Assembly: GCA_004561555.1 (NCBI GenBank)
Contig: SFVH01000001.1
Coordinates: 1-64,000, forward strand
Reading direction: 5' to 3'
From: a bacterium
Lineage (GTDB): Bacteria; Bacteroidota; Bacteroidia; Bacteroidales; Muribaculaceae
Length of the DNA: 64,000 nt
Shown here: positions 28,314 to 35,999 of the stretch, piece after piece
How the letters are laid out: the number at the start of each line of letters is the position of its first letter
Position numbering within the stretch: position 1 is the first letter of the stretch
Made by a program: the position numbers and the translations under genes
Notes under the pieces: model-generated
What the model saw: the letters and a program-made list of their open reading frames with translations, nothing else
Databases searched by the model: none
What the model was told of the DNA's origin: nothing

Positions 28314-28883
28314 ATGTCAAACTTATACTGGATAATAAATAAGGGAGATAAGCCGGAGGGTCCGTATAGCGTGGAACAACTGGCTACGATGGGCATCGAG
28401 CCTGCCACCAAGGCGTGGTGTCGCGGCATGGAGCAATGGCAAGATGCGTCAACAATCGACGAATTGTCAACGCTGTTTCCTCCCACACCTCTTCCGGAGC
28501 TACCTGAAGACTTGCCGATAGCCGAGGAAAGTGTCGAACATGAAGTTTCTCCGGTCGCCAAAGAAGCCGAAGAAGAAACAACACCCGAAAGCTGTCGGCA
28601 CACTCACATCATTGCAACCATTGTCACCACCGCTATAATCATTGCATTATTTTTTGGCACGGAGCCGTCGGTGGAGATGTTGCTCAGTCCGCTATTCTAT
28701 CTTCTTTTTCCTTTCTTTTTTATTGCTTTCCGCTCATCGTTCAAAACACGCTCGCTATGGCGTAGAGGCGAATATGAACGCTCAATCAAGCAGGGAGAGC
28801 GCACAGTGGTTTACAACTGCTTGAGCGTGGTGATGTCGCTGGTAATCTACCCTTTCTACGTAGTGGCAATGATGTTTCTATAA
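28314..28883 (+). CDS. Second GYF_2-domain membrane protein, paralogue of the preceding gene
   Basis: 189 residues. GYF_2 domain at 1-50 (LYWIINKGDKPEGPYSVEQL, then RGMEQWQDASTIDEL), a Pro/Glu-rich linker at 55-90, and hydrophobic segments at about 98-115, 124-140 and 168-187. The loop RRGEYERSIKQGERT again follows the dispanin-like G-x-Y-x3-A/S pattern. It starts 12 bases after its paralogue, so the two form one transcript. Probably arose by tandem duplication. Role not known. Confidence 0.7.
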   Translation: MSNLYWIINKGDKPEGPYSVEQLATMGIEPATKAWCRGMEQWQDASTIDELSTLFPPTPLPELPEDLPIAEESVEHEVSPVAKEAEEETTPESCRHTHIIATIVTTAIIIALFFGTEPSVEMLLSPLFYLLFPFFFIAFRSSFKTRSLWRRGEYERSIKQGERTVVYNCLSVVMSLVIYPFYVVAMMFL

Positions 28884-29006
28884 AGCAATAATTGATATTG
28901 TTAAGCTTTGCTGACATTATTGTAAGTAAATAGCAAAACAAACAATCATACAAAATGTATTGTTTCGACTTAAAAGTTAAAGTTTGCAAAATAGTAAATT
29001 GTTTAT

Positions 29007-29036
29007 TTGAAATATGCAAAAATTAACATAGCTTTG
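29007..29036 (+). promoter_or_regulatory. Full promoter of the 79-residue membrane protein gene
   Basis: TTG at 29007-29009, 19-base spacer, TAGCTTTG at 29029-29036; the ATG is 37 bases further on. The rest of the 28884-29072 gap is AT-rich with no gene seen. Confidence 0.65.
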
Positions 29037-29072
29037 TAAAAACGTATTTATTAACTCACTAAATAACAAATT

Positions 29073-29312
29073 ATGGAAAATCAAGTAGCACAAAAGAATG
29101 GTATTGGAACCGCCGGTTTCGTGTTGGCTCTTATTGGTCTTATTTTTTGCTGGGTACCCATCCTTAACTGGATTCTTTGGATTCTCGGAGTAATCTTCTC
29201 TTTGATTGGTGTATTCAAACGTCCAAAAGGTCTTTCTATCGCCGGCTTGGTAATCTCTTTCATTTGGATTATCGTGTTCTTTACTATTTTAGGAGCATTA
29301 TTCTCTTTATAA
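29073..29312 (+). CDS. Small DUF4190-like membrane protein
   Basis: 79 residues, almost wholly hydrophobic: a helical hairpin at about 12-48 (GFVLALIGLIFCWVPILNWILW) and a third segment at 55-78, joined by a short basic turn (KRPKGLS). The G-x-A-G-F-V-L-A-L-I-G opening and the closing SIAGLVISF repeat match the DUF4190 pattern. Function unknown. It has its own promoter and a strong terminator, so it is expressed separately from the GYF genes although it shares their membrane character. Confidence 0.75.
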   Translation: MENQVAQKNGIGTAGFVLALIGLIFCWVPILNWILWILGVIFSLIGVFKRPKGLSIAGLVISFIWIIVFFTILGALFSL

Positions 29313-29333
29313 ATCCATTCTTTTAGGAAGCAT

Positions 29334-29369
29334 AGAGAGCGAATCGATAGTCGGTTCGCTCTCTTTTTA
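29334..29369 (+). terminator. Intrinsic terminator after the 79-residue membrane protein gene
   Basis: AGAGAGCGAA (29334-29343) and TTCGCTCTCT (29355-29364) form a 10-bp perfect stem followed by TTTT. Confidence 0.9.
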
Positions 29370-29465
29370 TGCATACTATTCACGTCACATATAGCAAGGG
29401 CTGCAACGCATTGCTTGCGAAGCAGCCCCTAAATTTTTATCGGCATAAGCTTTATAACGTGATAT

Positions 29466-30659
29466 CTATTTCAAGAGAGCCAATGCATCAGCGATGCGAC
29501 GCACAGCTTCGCGGATGTTATCGTCGCTTGTGGCATAGCTCAAGCGAATATATCCGGGAGCGCAGAAAGCATCACCGCTGACCGTTGCCACATGAGCCAC
29601 TTCAAGCAGAAACATAGCCAAGTCGTTGGCATCGTTGATTGTACGGCCATCGTGGCTTTTGCCGAAATAAGCCGACACTTCCGGGAAAATATAGAAGGCT
29701 CCTTGCGGATGATTAATGCGGAGTCCCGGCACTTGCTTCAGCAAACTCACCACCAAGTTGCGACGACGCTCAAAAGCTTGACGCATATCTTCGACGCATT
29801 GTTGCGACCCGAGGTATGCGGCTTCGGCTGCCTTCTGAGCTATACTTGAAGGATTTGAGGTGTATTGACCTTGCAACTTTGTGACTGCCTTTGCCACCCA
29901 AAGAGGTGCTGCCACAAACCCGATACGCCATCCTGTCATTGCGTAGGCTTTCGACACACCATTGACAATGATAGTGCGGTCGCGCACTGCCTCAAACTCA
30001 GAGATTGAAGCAAAGGCACCGGTGAAGTTGATATGCTCATAAATTTCATCACTGAGCACAAGGATTTCGGGATATTTTGCAAGTACATCGGCGAGGGCGC
30101 GGAGCTCATCGCGAGTGTAGACACTACCCGTAGGATTAGAAGGGGAGCAAAGAAGCATCATGCGAGTGCGCGGAGTGATAGCCGCCTCCAATTGAGCAGG
30201 AGTAATCTTAAAATCCTGCTCTACACCTGCAGGCACTTCCACAGTGATGCCCTCAGCAAGTTTCACCATTTCCACATAGCTCACCCATGCCGGAGTAGGG
30301 ATAATCACCTCATCGCCCGGATTGATAGTGGAAAGAATCACATTACACAATGACTGCTTGGCACCACCCGACACCACAATCTGCTCCGGGGCAAACTCCA
30401 AACCATTTTCGTTTTTCATCTTTGCCGCAATAGCCTTGCGAAGCGACATATATCCTGCCACAGGAGTGTAGAAGGTGAAATTATCATCGATGGCCTTCTT
30501 AGCGGCGTCTTTGATATGTTCCGGTGTGTTAAAATCGGGTTCTCCCACAGAGAGATTAATCACGTCAACGCCTTGAGATTTCAATTCGCTACTCTTTTGC
30601 GACATCGCCAACGTGGCCGATGGCGACAACGACTGAATTCTTTGTGAAATGTGTTGCAT
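29466..30659 (-). CDS. PLP-dependent class I aminotransferase (aspartate aminotransferase type)
   Basis: 397 residues from the ATG at 30659; upstream in-frame codons lie beyond the promoter and were dropped. Class I/II fold: NLSVGEPDFNTP at the N-terminus, SGGAKQSLCN, the SNPTG cofactor loop, VLSDEIYEH, and the Schiff-base lysine in NGVSKAYAMTGWRIGF. The subgroup resembles bacterial aspartate/prephenate aminotransferases of about 395 residues. It transfers amino groups between aspartate or an aromatic amino acid and 2-oxoglutarate. Single gene. Confidence 0.93.
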   Translation of the reverse strand: MQHISQRIQSLSPSATLAMSQKSSELKSQGVDVINLSVGEPDFNTPEHIKDAAKKAIDDNFTFYTPVAGYMSLRKAIAAKMKNENGLEFAPEQIVVSGGAKQSLCNVILSTINPGDEVIIPTPAWVSYVEMVKLAEGITVEVPAGVEQDFKITPAQLEAAITPRTRMMLLCSPSNPTGSVYTRDELRALADVLAKYPEILVLSDEIYEHINFTGAFASISEFEAVRDRTIIVNGVSKAYAMTGWRIGFVAAPLWVAKAVTKLQGQYTSNPSSIAQKAAEAAYLGSQQCVEDMRQAFERRRNLVVSLLKQVPGLRINHPQGAFYIFPEVSAYFGKSHDGRTINDANDLAMFLLEVAHVATVSGDAFCAPGYIRLSYATSDDNIREAVRRIADALALLK

Positions 30660-30685
30660 AGCCTTAATAATTTTTCTTTCGGCTA

Positions 30686-30693
30686 CAAAAGTA
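30686..30693 (-). promoter_or_regulatory. -7 element TACTTTTG of the aminotransferase gene
   Basis: Perfect TAnnTTTG on the reverse strand, 26 bases before the ATG at 30659. It lies inside the longer upstream open frame, supporting the shorter start. No good -33 is seen. Confidence 0.5.
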
Positions 30694-30764
30694 ATGATAA
30701 TTTGCGTAGTTTCGTTGCATTTTGCCGAAAATATATGAATAATATTGATTATGCGACACACAAA

Positions 30765-30797
30765 GGGGAGCATTATCACCATTGATAAACGCCCCCC
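30765..30797 (-). terminator. Imperfect hairpin after the gene ending at 30850
   Basis: On the reverse strand a G-rich arm ending in TTTATCA pairs with TGATAAT-GCTCCCC around a 4-base loop, with one bulge and two weak pairs, followed by CTTTG. A probable terminator with a poor T tract. Confidence 0.45.
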
Positions 30798-30849
30798 GGG
30801 TCTAAAAAAGAGAGAGTGTGAAATATTTATTGTGTGTTTTAAAAGTTAT

Positions 30850-31809
30850 CTACATTGTTAAGGCATCATAGGCGACGGTGTCGTCTACCGAACAATCAAT
30901 ATTATAATCCGGAATTTCCGGATTATCGTTTGCCGGATTAATATCCTCCGGCAGAACATCCACACAGTCAAGTGCGTCATAAACAATAGGTTCTACCTCT
31001 ACAACCTCCGACAATTGAGTTTCCACCTCCGACTTCAAGATGCCGAGATAAGAAATATCAAAAACCTCTTCCACAGAAAAAACACCATCGTAATTAAGGT
31101 CGGCAAGCATATTATCGTAAATACCGTCGTTATCCAAATCGAAGAGGTAACAATCTTCTCCATTCACTATGCAATGCATGCCTTCATACAAATTATCCCC
31201 TAACGCTATCGTCTCTACACCCAACCAATCCACATAATCCACAATTTCAATATCAGTGACAGTCTGAGCGACATCCGCACTATTTGCATTTTGCGGATTA
31301 TGCCATGAGAAATTGGAAGTGTAGAGAGAGCGGTCGGCTACCGACAGCGTATTCCATTCCTCAACCGTGTAGGTGCTGTATACATCACCATGCCACACGA
31401 AAGCGCCTCCTGTTCCCACTTCCGTACGGGCTGCAGCAAAAGCATCGGCAAACGACATATCATCGTTCACCTTCGTTGCAACGGCAACATCACCAATGAT
31501 AGTGGCATAACAATCAGTCGCCGACACTTCCACTATAGGCCCTTCAGCCACGACTTCGTCAACTTCAGCGACCTCTACTTTCTCTTCACGAGGAGCTACA
31601 TCTTCGCCATCTTCTTTGTTTTTCATTGAAGGCTCCGACTTACTATGCCACTTTATCACATCTGCAAGCGTCAATGCTCCCACAACGCCACCAATGGCAA
31701 GAGCGGAAACACCGCTTATCACTACGGCCTTCACAGTGGCATTACCCCTTTTTGATGTGGCTTGAGTGTCAGAAGAATAGTCGTTGATAATTTCAGTTTC
31801 GTGGTTCAT
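30850..31809 (-). CDS. Membrane-anchored protein with HGDVYSTYTVEEW motif and EF-hand-like loops, function unknown
   Basis: 319 residues. A short polar N-terminus precedes one transmembrane helix at about 27-50 and an acidic Glu/Val-rich linker (65-95). A conserved-looking block AAARTEVGTGGAFVWHGDVY with TYTVEEW (about 126-152) resembles a motif I recall from uncharacterised Bacteroidales proteins. Two calcium-loop-like segments follow, DLDNDGIYD (224-232) and DLNYDGVFSVEE (237-248), the second having the EF-hand spacing. The C-terminal 60 residues are acidic. It has a strong promoter and is probably monocistronic. No function can be assigned; the acidic, Ca-loop-bearing part would face the periplasm if the N-terminus is inside. 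Confidence 0.75.
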   Translation of the reverse strand: MNHETEIINDYSSDTQATSKRGNATVKAVVISGVSALAIGGVVGALTLADVIKWHSKSEPSMKNKEDGEDVAPREEKVEVAEVDEVVAEGPIVEVSATDCYATIIGDVAVATKVNDDMSFADAFAAARTEVGTGGAFVWHGDVYSTYTVEEWNTLSVADRSLYTSNFSWHNPQNANSADVAQTVTDIEIVDYVDWLGVETIALGDNLYEGMHCIVNGEDCYLFDLDNDGIYDNMLADLNYDGVFSVEEVFDISYLGILKSEVETQLSEVVEVEPIVYDALDCVDVLPEDINPANDNPEIPDYNIDCSVDDTVAYDALTM

Positions 31810-31873
31810 AGTTATTATTTTTTTATTTGGTTATTAAACGATAATGATGTGCTGAAAAATCCTTGGCACACCA

Positions 31874-31904
31874 CAAAGGTATATGCAAAAAAAGCGCTTA
31901 CCAA
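31874..31904 (-). promoter_or_regulatory. Full promoter of the EF-hand-like membrane protein gene
   Basis: Reverse strand: TTG (31902-31904), 20-base spacer, TACCTTTG (31874-31881). Leader about 58 bases. Confidence 0.6.
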
Positions 31905-31966
31905 AGAAAATTCGGCATTCTGTACGAACTCACAGGTTTTTTACACGAACCTTATTGCTTCTTGTT

Positions 31967-32611
31967 TTATCGGAAATAGATGTGTGTGGTGAAAAGTGAA
32001 GGATGCCGAGAGAGATTGTTGGGATTGGTGCCGGGCACCCCCTGGGGCACTGCAGTGCCTAAGCGCGCAAAAAGGTCGCTCCAAAACTGAGGCATAGTGC
32101 CGTCAGGTGCAAGAAAATTCATAGGTTGCGGCTCAAAAATCCTATTGCCATCAGAAGAAAAGAAGGTATCGGAAACAAGCTCCGAACAATAAGTCATTCC
32201 ATTATCAGGTAGATAAGCCCAATCGTAAGGCTCTCCTATGCGAGCCTCTGCGAGAGAGATTACTGTCGAGATATTGCAATCAGCCGCCAAACGCTTAACA
32301 ACGACTCCGGGCTTGCCTGCCACTTTAGGAGCATTGCGAAGAAATGTATGCCACGGAGTGATTTTCACCCCGCCCTCAGGCGATGCTTCAATCACATATG
32401 GGTTCCGACGATTACCGGCAAATATTGCCACATGGTCAAATTGCAAAGAGTCGGGCGCCATCGTGGCATCGACAATCGCCACCGACATATCGCTGTCGCC
32501 GGCAATGACAAATGCCAAGTCGCCGGCTTTAGGCATAAACGAGCAGCCCGCAGCACTTAGAGTGACTGCAATTAGCATCGACACCTTAATTATGCTGAAA
32601 GTAAATCTCAT
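31967..32611 (-). CDS. YiiX/YebB-like NlpC/P60-type lipoprotein
   Basis: 214 residues from the ATG at 32611. Lipoprotein signal with Cys23 (LSAAGCSF). The catalytic pieces of the circularly permuted NlpC/P60 family are present: GDLAFV near the start, His60 in FDHVAIF, and Cys142 with Glu144 in TYCSELV. Family members are predicted thiol amidases or acyltransferases acting on cell-wall peptides or lipids. Its location would be outer or inner membrane facing the periplasm. A TTG two codons upstream is a less likely start. Confidence 0.82.
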   Translation of the reverse strand: MRFTFSIIKVSMLIAVTLSAAGCSFMPKAGDLAFVIAGDSDMSVAIVDATMAPDSLQFDHVAIFAGNRRNPYVIEASPEGGVKITPWHTFLRNAPKVAGKPGVVVKRLAADCNISTVISLAEARIGEPYDWAYLPDNGMTYCSELVSDTFFSSDGNRIFEPQPMNFLAPDGTMPQFWSDLFARLGTAVPQGVPGTNPNNLSRHPSLFTTHIYFR

Positions 32612-32638
32612 TTGCAACCTGTGGTAAAGAATAATTCA

Positions 32639-32646
32639 CAAAATTA
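32639..32646 (-). promoter_or_regulatory. -7 element TAATTTTG of the YiiX-like gene
   Basis: Perfect TAnnTTTG on the reverse strand, 27 bases before the ATG at 32611. Confidence 0.45.
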
Positions 32647-32830
32647 CATATAATTCCAACACAAAACATTTACAAATAAAAAATTATAAATTGCAAATAA
32701 ATTAATACTATTTTTAACCATAGCTTTACGCTCACTTTTATATGCACAAATCCTCAAAAACACAAATAATGAAAGCAATTATTTGACATCTAATTTCAAT
32801 AATAGCGATTTTTTGCAATAAAACTATCAG

Positions 32831-33007
32831 AGAAAGATTGTCTTATTACTCTTGGCAGCCGCCGGAATGACTACGGCTGCTTACGCCGACCAGAAGATTT
32901 CGCTCAACGACACAAATTCCTCGCTTAACGAAGTGTGGTTACAGCGATGGGCATCAAGCGCGACCGCAAAGCTTTGGAATATGCCACAAAGGCTGTGAAG
33001 CCGTTCC
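32831..33007 (+). pseudogene. Decayed N-terminal fragment of a SusC-like gene, frameshifted
   Basis: Reading from 32831 without a start codon gives RKIVLLLLAAAGMTTAAYAD, a signal peptide, then QKISLNDTNSSLNEV. Just after, a change to the +1 frame at about 32935 restores VVTAMGIKRDRKALEYATKA, the hallmark SusC junction (normally LxEVVVTAMG). The bases GAAGTGTGG fit loss of one base pair from GAAGTGGTGG. Homology stops after KAVK, so about 95 percent of the gene is gone. The family is the TAMGIKR type, unlike the three intact SusC genes here. The remainder of 32612-33035 is AT-rich with no other gene. Confidence 0.8.
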
Positions 33008-33035
33008 TCCTACTCTTTTTTTCTATATTAATAAT

Positions 33036-33710
33036 TTAATGCAGATAATGTCGATAGGACTTGTTGCCTACTTTAAGTCGCGTGACTCCAGCCAAAACCA
33101 CCAAAGCAATGATAGTGGATATAGGGAAATTATCGGTCAATGCGGTGACTAAAATATCATTGAGCATAGAGCCAAGAAATAGAGCCAAAATTCCTACATT
33201 GCGCCAAAACAGCAGCAACAAGCAACCCACTGCCGACATAGCGTTAAGAAGCATCAACAGCAAGCCTATATGCGGAAAACCGCCCACAACAGGCACAAAG
33301 ACAATGCTGTCATCTGCCGACCCGGAATGAAGCGAATAGTCTAACACCACCATCAAATAATAAATTGCCACAACACACAACCCGGTGGCAACCCACGGAT
33401 TGTGTCGCTGTCTCGAGGGTGTTTGCTCCTGAGATTGCTGTGTGCCGGAGTTACTCTCTATCGATTTTAGCTCGGAAGCGTTATGCTTCTCCTCCTCTTG
33501 AAGCTCTGCACGGCGAGCATCCTCGATAACAGCGATTGCCTCATCAATTTTTTTGAAAAATCCTACCACATCAATGCCATTGGCAAAACAAAACTCCTCA
33601 ACGGAAAGAGAAGAATCAATAATCTGAGCCTCTTCAGCAAAAAGCTTCGATAAAGACGGATATTTGAGAATCAGTCGTTCGACTGTAGTTTTAGGGTCAA
33701 AATTTGCCAT
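33036..33710 (-). CDS. Membrane protein with N-terminal helical domain, function unknown
   Basis: 224 residues from the ATG at 33710, chosen because upstream codons overlap the divergent promoter region. Residues 1-65 (TTVERLILKYPSLSKLFAEE) resemble DUF1858- or ScdA-type small helical domains, but the fit is weak. A charged, Gln/Ser-rich linker (70-97) leads to about four hydrophobic helices from residue 100 on, including PVVGGFPHIGLLLMLLNAM. No catalytic motif was seen. It is divergent from mtaB, with the two starts 66 bases apart. Confidence 0.65.
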   Translation of the reverse strand: MANFDPKTTVERLILKYPSLSKLFAEEAQIIDSSLSVEEFCFANGIDVVGFFKKIDEAIAVIEDARRAELQEEEKHNASELKSIESNSGTQQSQEQTPSRQRHNPWVATGLCVVAIYYLMVVLDYSLHSGSADDSIVFVPVVGGFPHIGLLLMLLNAMSAVGCLLLLFWRNVGILALFLGSMLNDILVTALTDNFPISTIIALVVLAGVTRLKVGNKSYRHYLH

Positions 33711-33728
33711 ATTGTTTTTTCGTTTCCG

Positions 33729-33736
33729 CAAATGTA
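33729..33736 (-). promoter_or_regulatory. -7 element TACATTTG of the membrane protein gene at 33710
   Basis: Perfect TAnnTTTG on the reverse strand, 18 bases before the ATG. It would give a leader of only about 12 bases. Confidence 0.4.
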
Positions 33737-33759
33737 ATAATAATTTCACGGAATTATTG

Positions 33760-33767
33760 TAAATTTG
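33760..33767 (+). promoter_or_regulatory. -7 element TAAATTTG of mtaB, very close to the start codon
   Basis: TAAATTTG ends 8 bases before the ATG at 33776. If used, the mRNA would have almost no leader. Confidence 0.5.
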
Positions 33768-33775
33768 TGGCCATA

Positions 33776-35098
33776 ATGATTGACGAAAATACATTTGGCA
33801 ACAAGAAGGTGTTGTTTCACACCCTCGGTTGCAAACTCAACTTCGCGGAATCATCCACCATCGGGCAACTGCTGGCGGAGCGAGGAGTGCAGCCCTGTGG
33901 CAAAGATGAAACACCCGACATCTGCGTGATTAACACGTGTACGGTGACCGAAGCGGCAAACAAAAAATGCCGACAAGAAATACGCAAATTGGCACGCCGC
34001 TACCCAAAAGCCGTGATAGTGGTGACAGGTTGTTATGCCCAACTTAACAGCCGGGAAGTTGCCGATATTGAAGGTGTCGACATTGTAGCAGGCAACGACC
34101 AAAAAGCGGAAATAGCCGATTTTATTGAGAATTGGTATAACAATCAAGAGAAGCAGGTGGAAATCACTCCTCTAAAAGACTTGCGACGCTTCATCCCCTC
34201 CTGTTCACGCGGCGACCGTACCCGGTATTTTCTGAAAGTGCAAGACGGCTGCAACTACTATTGTAGCTACTGTACCATCCCTCGTGCACGCGGACGCTCA
34301 CGCAGCGGCAAGATTGGCTCGCTCGTGGAACAAGCGGCAGAGGCTGCTCGTCACGGCGGAAAAGAGATTGTAATCACCGGTGTAAACATCGGCGACTTCG
34401 GCAACGACACCGGCGAGCATTTCATTGAGTTGCTCCGACAGCTCGATAAGGTGGAGGGCATCGAACGCTACCGCATTTCTTCGTTAGAGCCTGATTTGCT
34501 CACAGAAGAAGTGATTGATTTTGTGGCTCATTCTCAAAAGTTTATGCCTCACTTCCACATTCCGCTACAATCCGGCAGCGACGAAATGCTCAAATTGATG
34601 CGTCGCCACTACAATCGCCGGCTTTTTGCCGATAAAGTGAACGAAATAAAACGTCGGATGCCCGATGCCTTCATCGGAGTGGACCTTATCACCGGTATGA
34701 GGGGTGAAACACCGGAGATTTTTGAAGATTCGAGAGCTTTTGTAGAGTCGCTCGACATCACTCGCCTACACGTGTTTTCCTACTCCGAGCGCCCCGACAC
34801 AATGGCTCTGAAAATACCATACGTAGTGCCGGCAAGCACCAAGCACTCACGCACTCGCCGCATGATGGCTTTGAGCGACAAAAAACTTGCCTCATTCACC
34901 GCTCGCTATCTTGGCACCACAAGGAAAGTGCTCCTTGAGCATGCCGTGGATGCCGATGGTTTGATGAAAGGATTTACCGACAATTATCTGCGCATGGCAG
35001 TGCCGGCAATCAATGATTTGGCGAACTGTATTGTTGATGTCCGACTGATTGAACCGCTCGGTCACGACGACCTTATTAAAGGAGAAATCATCAGATGA
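33776..35098 (+). CDS. mtaB: tRNA t6A37 methylthiotransferase MtaB (radical SAM)
   Basis: 440 residues from the ATG at 33776. N-terminal UPF0004 domain with Cys19 (TLGCKLN), Cys55 (NTCTVTE) and Cys86 (TGCYAQ) for one iron-sulfur cluster. The radical SAM motif is CNYYCSYC (Cys159, 163, 166), followed by PRARGRSRS and a C-terminal TRAM-like region. The LGCKLN signature marks MtaB, as opposed to MiaB or RimO. It adds a methylthio group to t6A at position 37 of tRNAs. First gene of a three-gene operon; it overlaps the next gene by 4 bases (ATGA). Confidence 0.95.
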   Translation: MIDENTFGNKKVLFHTLGCKLNFAESSTIGQLLAERGVQPCGKDETPDICVINTCTVTEAANKKCRQEIRKLARRYPKAVIVVTGCYAQLNSREVADIEGVDIVAGNDQKAEIADFIENWYNNQEKQVEITPLKDLRRFIPSCSRGDRTRYFLKVQDGCNYYCSYCTIPRARGRSRSGKIGSLVEQAAEAARHGGKEIVITGVNIGDFGNDTGEHFIELLRQLDKVEGIERYRISSLEPDLLTEEVIDFVAHSQKFMPHFHIPLQSGSDEMLKLMRRHYNRRLFADKVNEIKRRMPDAFIGVDLITGMRGETPEIFEDSRAFVESLDITRLHVFSYSERPDTMALKIPYVVPASTKHSRTRRMMALSDKKLASFTARYLGTTRKVLLEHAVDADGLMKGFTDNYLRMAVPAINDLANCIVDVRLIEPLGHDDLIKGEIIR

Positions 35099-35991
35099 AC
35101 GCAAAACTTGAAAATGCACTATATGCTCCGTTAGGGTGGCTGTTTCATGCCATCGCACTGCTGCCACTGAGGGTGTTGTATGTGGTGAGCGACGTGTTGC
35201 GATGGGTGGCTTGCGATGTGTTGCGATATCGTCGACCACTGGTGGAGCAAAACATTGCCGCCTCCTTCCCGGAATTGACAGCAAAGGAGCAACGCAAAAT
35301 TGTGCGCGGCTTTTATAAAAACTTTACCGACGTATTTATCGAAACCATCAAACTCTTGCATATCAGCGACAAAGAAATGCGTCGCCGTATGGTGTTTGAA
35401 GGATGTGAGCAAATTGATGCTCTTGTGAAGAAAGGCATCCCCGTGGGTGTGTTTTGCTCTCACTTCTGCAACTGGGAATGGATTACGTCAATCGTGCTCT
35501 ATGCCTATGTTGATGAAAAAGTGAAATATTCACAGATTTATCGTCCGCTACGCAATAAATGGTTTGACCGCTTCTATCTCTCGCTACGCAGTCGCTTTCA
35601 CACCGATTCGATAGCTAAAAATGCCGTGCTACGCGAACTGATAACGGTGAGAAAAGCAGGAGCAGCTTTTGTCACAGGATTTATATCCGACCAAAAACCG
35701 AGCCATAACGACGGGCTGCACAGCATACGCTTCTTAAATCAAGACACTCCATTTATCACTGGTAGCGAACTGCTACTTCGCAAATTTCATGCTGCTGCTT
35801 TTTATGCCGATGTGGAAAGGGTGAAACGTGGATATTATCGCATAAAAATCATACATATCACCGATGATGTGTCGCTCACCGAAGAATATGCCGTAACCGA
35901 CCGCTACGGCTCGCTACTTGAGACATCGATACGCCGACAACCGGAGGCATGGCTGTGGTCGCATAACCGCTGGCGTCGTCCGCACAAATAA
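35095..35991 (+). CDS. LpxL/HtrB-family lipid A acyltransferase
   Basis: 298 residues. N-terminal hydrophobic anchor (GWLFHAIALLPLRVLYVVSD), NIAASFPELTAKEQ typical of the family, and the catalytic H-x4-E motif in SHFCNWEW. It transfers a secondary acyl chain to the lipid A precursor at the inner membrane. Which position is acylated cannot be told. ATGA overlap with mtaB shows translational coupling. Confidence 0.9.
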   Translation: MNAKLENALYAPLGWLFHAIALLPLRVLYVVSDVLRWVACDVLRYRRPLVEQNIAASFPELTAKEQRKIVRGFYKNFTDVFIETIKLLHISDKEMRRRMVFEGCEQIDALVKKGIPVGVFCSHFCNWEWITSIVLYAYVDEKVKYSQIYRPLRNKWFDRFYLSLRSRFHTDSIAKNAVLRELITVRKAGAAFVTGFISDQKPSHNDGLHSIRFLNQDTPFITGSELLLRKFHAAAFYADVERVKRGYYRIKIIHITDDVSLTEEYAVTDRYGSLLETSIRRQPEAWLWSHNRWRRPHK

Positions 35992-35999
35992 TCTATGAA

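Noticed and set aside
28007..28603. 198-codon Ser-rich minus-strand frame over the GYF genes
   Set aside because: Crosses two genes and their junction; Ser-rich shadow with no signal peptide or domain.
32612..33035. A small functional exported peptide gene at the SusC remnant
   Set aside because: No start codon in frame with the signal peptide, and the next-frame sequence continues a SusC junction, so decay is the simpler reading.
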